Part shown: in pieces, positions 7,060 through 12,824 of the stretch
Position numbering within the stretch: the stretch's first letter is position 1
How the letters are laid out: each line of letters starts with the position of its first letter
Assembly (NCBI GenBank): GCA_943704525.1
Contig: CALSCQ010001262.1
Location: 1-12,824, forward strand
DNA from: Pigoraptor vietnamica
Lineage: Eukaryota > Opisthokonta > Filasterea
DNA: 12,824 bases
Direction: 5' to 3'
Position numbers and translations under genes: made by a program
The notes under the pieces: model-generated
The model's input: only the letters and a program-made list of their open reading frames with translations
Database searches by the model: none
Told to the model about the DNA's origin: nothing

Positions 7060-7139
7060 CACGTGCCCTTGGGGATTCACGTGAGGACTTCGGGGCGGTG
7101 TCCATTGGGGATTTTCCAGACTTTACTCTAGCCCACGTG
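7060..7139 (+). promoter_or_regulatory. Cluster of three E-boxes, a GC box and a kappaB-like site
   Basis: CACGTG occurs at 7060-7065, 7078-7083 and 7134-7139; the last is the core of the 10-bp palindrome CCCACGTGGG (7132-7141). Between them lie GGGGCGG (7092-7098) and GGGATTTTCC (7108-7117), a full match to the NF-kappaB consensus GGGRNWYYCC. The cluster is non-coding, about 225 bp after the previous stop and 840 bp before the next start. Function is inferred from motif density only. Confidence 0.4.
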
Positions 7140-7861
7140 GGTTCTTTCCTTTTCTGGGGTGCAAGAGGGTCGCGCGAGACCCGCCTCCTCATGGGATTTA
7201 TTAGAATGTCGTTTCAATACAGATTTCCATACACAAGCCTGGCCGTTTGCATTATTTTTTCTCGTAATTTAAGGCGTTTGACAGGTGGAACCCCTCCCTT
7301 GAAAAAGCAAATCCCAAGGGACAAAATTTCACTAAATTGAACACAGGGCCCTTTTCGGCACATTTTTCGCTAATTGGCGCAGGTCTCGGCCCTGGACTCC
7401 AATTTACACGAGACTCTACACTGGGGAATTTGCCAAATTCAACCCCATTTTGCAGTTTAGTCCAATAACTCAAAGGGGTGGGCGGGCTGACCAGCTGTAC
7501 CCACGCGCTCGAGAGGGCCCGCATGGGACCGCGCCTTCCTGTGAGCGAGAGTCAGGAGGGGTCGCACATCGTCACTCGTCGCATCTCACTCGCCGACTCG
7601 CCCGCAAGCAGCATTGTCGCCGACGGGCTGCCTACTCTCCACTGTCAAAGTAAGCGACACGAACTAGAGATTGTAATGTTCAAGTTTGTACGAAACAAGG
7701 CCCGCGCCTTCGCCGTCCGATCGGGTCGCATTGTTCGTGCGGTTTGACTGTGGATTGGCCGGCCTTTCATTTAGTCTCATTGTAGATCGACGCCCCGGCC
7801 GTTAATGTGCCGCGCAGGGCATTAATACGCGCTTGGGGGAGTTGCATCGGTAAGGAGATTT

Positions 7862-7900
7862 CGGTGGCGCGCGACCCGCGCATTTAATCGCGCGACACCG
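7862..7900 (+). promoter_or_regulatory. GC-rich hairpin in the presumed 5' UTR of the EGF/laminin-G gene
   Basis: Left arm 7862-7874 (CGGTGGCGCGCGA) pairs with right arm 7888-7900 (TCGCGCGACACCG) at 12 of 13 positions, with one G-A mismatch and a 13-nt loop. The right arm ends 80 bp before the ATG at 7981. It could form in DNA or in the mRNA leader and slow translation initiation. Confidence 0.5.
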
Positions 7901-7980
7901 CCGGCTCCGAACGGTCTTGCCCGCCCTAGGGGCACCGCGAACAGTCCTGTACGCCCGCAAAGGGGCTCGGACTCGTGAAG

Positions 7981-10900
7981 ATGGCGACGATGCGACTGCT
8001 GCTTGTGTTCGCTGTCGCGCTCGCCGTGTTTGCGGCCAATGTGCGCGCTGATGATCCCCCCGAACCCGCGCCCACGGCCGCGCCCGGAGATGGTGACGAC
8101 GGCCTCACGAGCGTAGCCTTGCCGCCCCCTCCTCCTCCTCTTCCGCCGAGCTTGGCGTCAATGCCGCCCGCGCCCGCGCCGTCGTCTACGGAAATTCCGG
8201 TTCCGCCAGAGCCCACCGCAACGGAGGCACCTCCCCCCGTCCCCAGCGCGAGTGCGTCGGCGAGCTCCGCGCCCCCGCCGCCGCCTCCTCCCCCTCCTCC
8301 GCCGGCCTCTGAGAGTCCCGCCCCGACAGAGACGGCCATCCCCATGCCCAGCGTGACGGCCATCCCCGTGCCCAGCCCGTCGCCGTCCGGCAAGATTCGC
8401 CCTCCGCCGCCGCCTCCGCCGCCGCCGCCGCCGCCGGAAGAGGAGTCGCCCGTTCCCCCGGTGCCCACCCCTTCGCCTTCGCCCTCGGAAACGCCCATGC
8501 CCTCGCCGACGCCCACATCCGCCACGACGACGGAGCCGCCGCCACCTCCTGTGCCTCCGCCACCCTCGACTGTGCCGACGGCGACGCCCACTCCTGGGCC
8601 GTCCGTCTGCCACCCCAACCCTTGCGGAACGGGGGGCATCTGCACGGAGGCCGGCAACGATTATTGGTGCCTGTGCGGCAGCAGTGCGTATTTGAACGCG
8701 CCGTGCCCGCAGACGGACGCGTGCTCGCCGGATCCCTGCCAGAACGGCGCGACGTGCCACAGCAGCGGCAACGGGTACGTGTGCGAGTGTCGTCCGGGAT
8801 TCAAGGGCACGAACTGCGAGGAGGAGATGGACCCTTGCGACCCGAACCCCTGCGGCAACGGCATCTGCGAGCCGTACTTCCTCGATCCCGTCCGTTACCC
8901 GGGCGGCTATATTTGCATGTGCCCGCCGGACATGACGGTCCAGGCGACGCGCTGCAAGGAGCCCTGCGAGGACTATTGCCAGAACGGCGGCACGTGCACT
9001 CTGAACGAGTTTAACCAGCCGTCGTGCGAGTGCGACGCGTACTCTGAAGGAGAGCGCTGTGAGATCTCGATCAACACTTGCGACGACGACCACCCTTGCC
9101 TCAACGGCGGTGTGTGCCTCGGCGGGGGCAACTCGACCGACAACTCGACGACGAACGGCACGATCGGGATCTGCCAGTGCCCGTCGGGCTATAACGGCAC
9201 GTTTTGCCAGTACGACATTGACGAGTGCGCCGTGTACGCGCCCTGCTTGAACGGCGGCACGTGTGAAAACTACGACGGCGGCTATGAGTGCGAGTGCGCG
9301 CTCGGCTGGGACGGCAAGAACTGCGAGTACTACAAGGACTACTGCGAGATATTGGAGCCTTGCATACACGGCAGATGTTTAGTCGCCTTCCTCGATTTCG
9401 TGTGCGTGTGCGAGGCCGGCTACGTCGGCAAGCGCTGCAACACGTCGGTGACGGCGACGAAGACGTACTCGTTCCGCGGGGCTTCCTTCATCAAGCAGAT
9501 GGACGAGTCGGAAGTTATTCTCCACAACTACCCGAAGTTCGACCTCTCGATGACGGTGGTCGCGAAGCAGCCGAACGGCCTTCTCTTTTACCAGGAGGAC
9601 CCACACCTCGGCGCGCGTCCCGATTTCGTCGCGATCGAGCTCGTCGACGGCCAGCCCATTGCCACTATTGGCTCGAAGGGCACGACGGCGGTGTTGCGCC
9701 CGCTGCCGTTTGCCGTGCGCATCGACGACACGCTCGCTCACCAGGTGTCGTTCTCGTTCCTCGCGGGCACGGCCACCTTCAAGGTTGGGCTGTACACTGC
9801 GACCCGGACGCTCCCGTCGAACATGAAGGTGCTCGACTTGACCGGACGCTACTACTTCGGCTGCGTCGAGAACGACAAGTTTGCGAACAAGTCGGCCAAC
9901 TTTGTGACGGGCCAGTGCTTCCAGGGCTGCCTGTCTCAGGTCGTCTTGAACAAGAAGAACCTGCCCAGCGTGCGCGGCCTCGCGTCGGTCTCGGACAAGC
10001 GCGGCGCGGTGGGCAACCAGTGCTTTTACGACACGGCGTTCTTCAACGGCCAGGCGTCTGCGTACTTCCTGCCCGAGCTGTACGGTGACACGTTCTACCT
10101 CGATTTCGCGTTCCGCACGACCAAGACGGAGGCCACGATCTTCTCTGTCGGGTCCAAGTCGAGCAAGGTCGGACAGGTGAACCGCCTCGCGATTGGCGAC
10201 GGCCACATTTACACGGCGGAGGGTCGGTCGATCGAGGAGGGCTCGGTCTACATTGCCGACGGCCAGTGGCACGACATCAGCATTTCGGATCCGGACGATG
10301 AGGGTTTCATCTGGGTGCTCGTCGACGAGGGCGTCGAGTACTACCCCGCGTTTGACACGTACGTCGTGCCCACGAACGACGACATTTTCAACTTTGGCGG
10401 CGTGCGCCCGGAGCAGGGCGTCACGGCCGTCGAGTTTGTCGGCGAGATTTCGGGCATTGTCTTCAACATTTCCGAGGCGCTCTTGTTTGACAACCCCCGC
10501 CGGATGACTGTCGAGAACATTTCTTCGACTATCCCCGGCCCGACGACGCTGAGCTTCCCCGGCGCGGACGCGTACCTCCGCTTTGCGCCCTCGACTTTTG
10601 ATCCCAAGGACGCCGGCAGCCTCACGTTTGACATTCGCACGGGCATCCGCAACACGGTGCTCTTTGCGTCGACGGGCAACAAGGTCGGCGCCGACGCGTC
10701 GGAGTACTGGGTCGTGACGCTCGACGGGTTTGGCTTCCTCCACTGGTTGATACGCGTGGCGGGAGGCGAGGCGACGGACTTCCGCTACGGGCGAGTACGG
10801 CTGGCCGACAACCAGTGGCACAGCGTCGCCCTCACGCGCGAGTCGACGGGCGACCTCAAGATTGTGGTCGACGAGTTCCAGGAGACGGCGACGTACGCCC

Positions 10901-11724
10901 CGCACGTGTCGTTTACGACGCTCAGCGACTTCTACATTGGCGGCATTCCCAAGACGGTGTCGGACAGCCTCCCCGCCGTGCCCGGCCGCTCGTCGTACCG
11001 CGGCTGCATGAAGGACGTCGTTATCGGCGGGAAGCAGCTGCGCCCTGACCTCGCCACGCGCGTGCAGGGCGACGTCAAGCAGGCGTGTAGCGTGGAAGTG
11101 CGCTCGTTTACGCACGGCTATGCGGCATTCCCCAAGGTGTCGCCGACGAACGTGCCGCTGGGCGTGCAGGTCGGCAACGTCTTTTCGACCTCGTTCTTCT
11201 TCCGCACGGTGACGCAGCGCGACTCGCCGCTTCTGCACGTCTTCAACGCGGCCAAGAACTCTTCGCTGTCGATTGTGCTGCAGGGCAACGGCAACGTGCA
11301 GGTGCGGTACCGGTCGGCCAACTTCCACGGATCCGGGTACGACGCGATCGACGCCGAGGACGAGTTTAGCATCCCGCTCGATCCGGACTCTGACCCGAAG
11401 AACGACGGCTACTGGCACGCCCTCACGCTCGACCTTGCGAACGGCAACGCGACGTTTACGCTCGACCACGGCTTCTACTCGACGCTCGTGATGTTGCCCG
11501 CGCAGTTTGACATTCGCAGCGACTCGCCCATCTACATTGCCGGCTACCCCAACAACGTGCCGTTTGCGCTCGGCGTGAGCGGGAACAGCTTCGAGGGCTG
11601 CATCAAGGACGTGACGCTCAACGGCCAGGTCGTGTCGTTTGCCGACGCGGTCGTCGTGAACGCCAAGAGCCTCTGCAAGGGCATTGAGCTGCCCGAGACG
11701 GAGGAGCCGACGCTCGACGAATAG
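7981..11724 (+). CDS. Secreted EGF/laminin-G protein with proline-rich stalk, intronless, 1247 aa
   Basis: One uninterrupted frame. Start ATG 7981 has A at -3 and G at +4; an in-frame TAG at 7927 limits extension. Order: signal peptide 1-23 (RLLLVFAVALAVFAANVRA, likely cut before DDPPEP); proline-rich region 24-209 with runs of 11 and 12 prolines and Ser-Pro/Thr-Pro steps; seven EGF-like domains, first cysteines at 210, 248, 286, 329, 367, 416 and 455, last cysteine 486; four laminin-G domains at about 496-681, 682-850, 855-1036 and 1037-1232; acidic tail 1233-1247 (ELPETEEPTLDE). EGF-6 opens DIDEC, the calcium-binding form. LamG-1, -3 and -4 have the terminal disulfide (QCFQGC, YRGCMKD, FEGCIKD); LamG-2 has none. 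No transmembrane segment or GPI signal follows, so secretion to a matrix is likely. The layout recalls neurexin, Crumbs and Eyes-shut ectodomains, but no direct orthologue is recognised. Codons strongly favour C/G at position 3, unlike its intron-rich neighbours. Confidence 0.94.
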   Translation: MATMRLLLVFAVALAVFAANVRADDPPEPAPTAAPGDGDDGLTSVALPPPPPPLPPSLASMPPAPAPSSTEIPVPPEPTATEAPPPVPSASASASSAPPPPPPPPPPPASESPAPTETAIPMPSVTAIPVPSPSPSGKIRPPPPPPPPPPPPEEESPVPPVPTPSPSPSETPMPSPTPTSATTTEPPPPPVPPPPSTVPTATPTPGPSVCHPNPCGTGGICTEAGNDYWCLCGSSAYLNAPCPQTDACSPDPCQNGATCHSSGNGYVCECRPGFKGTNCEEEMDPCDPNPCGNGICEPYFLDPVRYPGGYICMCPPDMTVQATRCKEPCEDYCQNGGTCTLNEFNQPSCECDAYSEGERCEISINTCDDDHPCLNGGVCLGGGNSTDNSTTNGTIGICQCPSGYNGTFCQYDIDECAVYAPCLNGGTCENYDGGYECECALGWDGKNCEYYKDYCEILEPCIHGRCLVAFLDFVCVCEAGYVGKRCNTSVTATKTYSFRGASFIKQMDESEVILHNYPKFDLSMTVVAKQPNGLLFYQEDPHLGARPDFVAIELVDGQPIATIGSKGTTAVLRPLPFAVRIDDTLAHQVSFSFLAGTATFKVGLYTATRTLPSNMKVLDLTGRYYFGCVENDKFANKSANFVTGQCFQGCLSQVVLNKKNLPSVRGLASVSDKRGAVGNQCFYDTAFFNGQASAYFLPELYGDTFYLDFAFRTTKTEATIFSVGSKSSKVGQVNRLAIGDGHIYTAEGRSIEEGSVYIADGQWHDISISDPDDEGFIWVLVDEGVEYYPAFDTYVVPTNDDIFNFGGVRPEQGVTAVEFVGEISGIVFNISEALLFDNPRRMTVENISSTIPGPTTLSFPGADAYLRFAPSTFDPKDAGSLTFDIRTGIRNTVLFASTGNKVGADASEYWVVTLDGFGFLHWLIRVAGGEATDFRYGRVRLADNQWHSVALTRESTGDLKIVVDEFQETATYAPHVSFTTLSDFYIGGIPKTVSDSLPAVPGRSSYRGCMKDVVIGGKQLRPDLATRVQGDVKQACSVEVRSFTHGYAAFPKVSPTNVPLGVQVGNVFSTSFFFRTVTQRDSPLLHVFNAAKNSSLSIVLQGNGNVQVRYRSANFHGSGYDAIDAEDEFSIPLDPDSDPKNDGYWHALTLDLANGNATFTLDHGFYSTLVMLPAQFDIRSDSPIYIAGYPNNVPFALGVSGNSFEGCIKDVTLNGQVVSFADAVVVNAKSLCKGIELPETEEPTLDE

Positions 11725-12347
11725 GCGGCATCTTGAAGGCTCGTCGTCGTGCATGCGTGCGAGGACGTGCGTGCACGCAGGGCCCGTTCTCGTCGTCCCG
11801 GCGGCCTCTATAGCCGGGTCACTGCGCGAACGTCCTGCGCCGTGCGACCGTCGCTTGCGCACTGAGAGCCGTTGCGTCTGCCGCGCGTAGCCGTCGTCTC
11901 ATCTCGCTGCCGTTGTGCGCGTTTTTTTGTGTTTTGTGTTATTTCACTTTTCCACGCTTTTCTTTGTCATACGTTTTTTTTTTCTTCTCTTTCGAGCGGC
12001 GCGCGTACCTTTTTTTCGTTTGTTCCTTTCCCTGCGCATTTTTTTTGTCGTCCATCTCTCTCACGTTGTGCGACCGGGGTGGGCCGCGGGTTTTTTCTCC
12101 GCCGCTCCGTCGACGATTTTGTTCCCTCCCACTGGTGTGTGGCGCTGCGTGTGCTTGCGGTGCGTGTGGCCGGGCTGCACTGCCGTTTGCCGCGGCGTTT
12201 AAAATGAACGTCTTGATCGTTTCAACATGCGCCAGCAGTTGTAACAGGCGCGCCCGGTTGTTACAATTGACATGTCACCAGAGTCGGTTTCATCAACGGC
12301 GGTGTCGGTTTCGTCCTCTCTGTGTGCCCAAAGACCCAGTGAAGCGA
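11725..12347 (+). other. Intergenic region with pyrimidine-rich 3' flank
   Basis: This 623-bp gap follows the EGF/laminin-G stop codon. Bases 11921-12062 are rich in long T and CT runs (several T6-T9) and probably belong to the 3' UTR or polyadenylation region, although no AATAAA is visible. Bases 12070-12347 would hold the promoter and leader of the DHRSX-like gene. An in-frame ATG at 12204 may extend that gene upstream. No RNA gene was seen. Confidence 0.5.
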
Positions 12348-12679
12348 ATGGCGCAGGCGCTGCGTTTGTATGCGCAGGGTGCGCTGTCTCTCGTGCGGCA
12401 GCTTGCGCAGGGCTGCCCGCAGGATGCCGTTCCAGGTGCATAAATCTCTCGCCTCTCAATTGCATGACACGCTCGAGTATCACGGCAACTGCCAGTAATG
12501 CCGCACTCTTCGTGCTGCGCCCAATCGCATCAAACTTTTTTGTTTATTTCGCATGCTTTGTGCGTCCCCCGCAGACACGCAGTTGGACGGGCGTGTGGGC
12601 ATCGTGACGGGAGGGTCGAGCGGCATTGGATTTGAGGCGGCAAAGGCGCTCGCTGGGCGGGGCATGCACGTCGTGCTGG
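12348..12679 (+). CDS. DHRSX: DHRSX-like short-chain dehydrogenase, first two exons (truncated by window end)
   Basis: Model: join(12348..12435, 12575..12679), continuing beyond the window; intron 1 is 139 nt and intron 2 begins at 12680 (GTGCGT). Exon 1 gives MAQALRLYAQGALSLVRQL, whose ALRxYAxGA pattern matches the N-terminal membrane segment of human DHRSX. Exon 2 gives DTQLDGRVGIVTGGSSGIGF, with the SDR cofactor motif TGxxxGIG, then AKALAGRGMHVVL. DHRSX is the ER enzyme that handles polyprenol-to-polyprenal and dolichal-to-dolichol steps in dolichol synthesis. The catalytic YxxxK region lies outside the window, so activity cannot be judged. The start is uncertain: ATG 12348 resembles the human N-terminus in length, but in-frame ATG 12204 has a better context (A at -3) and would add 48 residues, partly Arg-rich. 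Another SDR of the retinol dehydrogenase/WWOX group is the alternative. Confidence 0.83.
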
Positions 12680-12824
12680 GTGCGTGGCGAAGTGTGCGCC
12701 TACTCGCGGGGGCTGTCAGCGGTCTTAGCCGTCTCGTAGTAGAGCAATTACACGCGCACATACGCATTACACAAACGCTTACACACTCACACACACGCTG
12801 AGTGCCCTCCTCCCCCCCCCCCCT

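Larger units (their letters stand above)
6835..7980. other. 1.1-kb intergenic region upstream of the EGF/laminin-G gene
   Basis: No convincing gene was found on either strand. Open frames of about 60-115 codons exist (for example 7026-7340 plus, 6845-7192 minus, 7478-7747 plus), but their translations are Arg/Ser/Pro-rich and unrecognisable. The stretch holds a motif cluster at 7060-7139, a weak stem (TCCCTTG/CAAGGGA, 7295-7301 with 7315-7321), a GGGGTGGGCGGG GC-box-like run near 7474-7486, and a hairpin at 7862-7900. A GTAAGC donor at about 7650 and a CGCAG acceptor near 7816 could bound a 5' UTR intron. It probably carries the promoter and 5' UTR of the 7981 gene. Confidence 0.5.

Noticed and set aside
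7478-7747. Short plus-strand frame containing MGPRLPVSESQEG
   Set aside because: Low-complexity Arg/Ser-rich translation without homologue known to me. Kept only as a possible leader exon ending at the GTAAGC near 7650.
7975-7980. GTG start two codons before ATG 7981
   Set aside because: Eukaryotic initiation at ATG 7981 has a strong context and leads directly into a signal peptide; no reason to use GTG.
9379-11862. 827-codon open frame on the minus strand opposite the EGF/laminin-G gene, and a 403-codon one at 8158-9369
   Set aside because: They arise because the sense gene uses C/G-ending codons almost exclusively, which removes stop codons from the antisense frame. The translations are Arg/Val/Ala-rich with no domain, while the sense frame has clear EGF and LamG domains.

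Overview
This window is nuclear DNA from a GC-rich eukaryote with a compact, intron-dense genome. Five of its six protein genes can be read only by splicing across short introns (about 100-220 nt, one of 518 nt). Splice sites are GT..AG, and many introns carry a YTRAY branch-point motif near the acceptor. The gene mix is informative. A free methionine-(R)-sulfoxide reductase, an enzyme known mainly from microbes and unicellular eukaryotes, lies next to a large secreted EGF/laminin-G protein of animal-like architecture. I infer a single-celled relative of animals (holozoan or apusomonad-like protist), but no species can be named from the sequence alone.

Layout, left to right: (1) 57-1086, minus: COQ10, a START-like coenzyme Q-binding mitochondrial protein, 4 exons, 198 aa. 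(2) 1087-1474: shared divergent promoter with a (TG)9 tract, a perfect CRE and a 12-bp E-box palindrome. (3) 1475-3518, plus: TPR protein resembling Acl4, the chaperone of ribosomal protein uL4, 7 exons, 361 aa; its introns hold a 24-bp minisatellite and a 47-bp tandem duplication. (4) 3723-4869, minus: unrecognised single-pass membrane protein, 3 exons, 273 aa, with three spaced 'DC' motifs. (5) 4870-5426: second divergent intergenic region with an AT-rich island, TATA box, CArg-like box, E-boxes, a CRE-like site and an octamer. (6) 5427-6834, plus: free methionine-(R)-sulfoxide reductase (GAF fold), 4 exons, 177 aa, all three redox cysteines present. (7) 6835-7980: 1.1 kb with no convincing gene but a dense cluster of transcription-factor-like motifs and a strong hairpin just before the next gene. 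(8) 7981-11724, plus: intronless 1247-aa secreted protein with a signal peptide, a proline-rich stalk, seven EGF repeats and four laminin-G domains. (9) 11725-12347: pyrimidine-rich 3' flank and the promoter side of the last gene. (10) 12348-12679 and beyond, plus: first two exons of a DHRSX-type short-chain dehydrogenase, cut by the window end.

The genes do not form a pathway. They are housekeeping genes of mitochondrial quinone handling, ribosome assembly, methionine repair and dolichol synthesis, beside one large extracellular-matrix or adhesion-type protein. That EGF/laminin-G gene and the unrecognised membrane protein are the most novel contents. All splice models were built by eye from reading-frame continuity and family similarity remembered from known proteins; none has been tested against transcripts.
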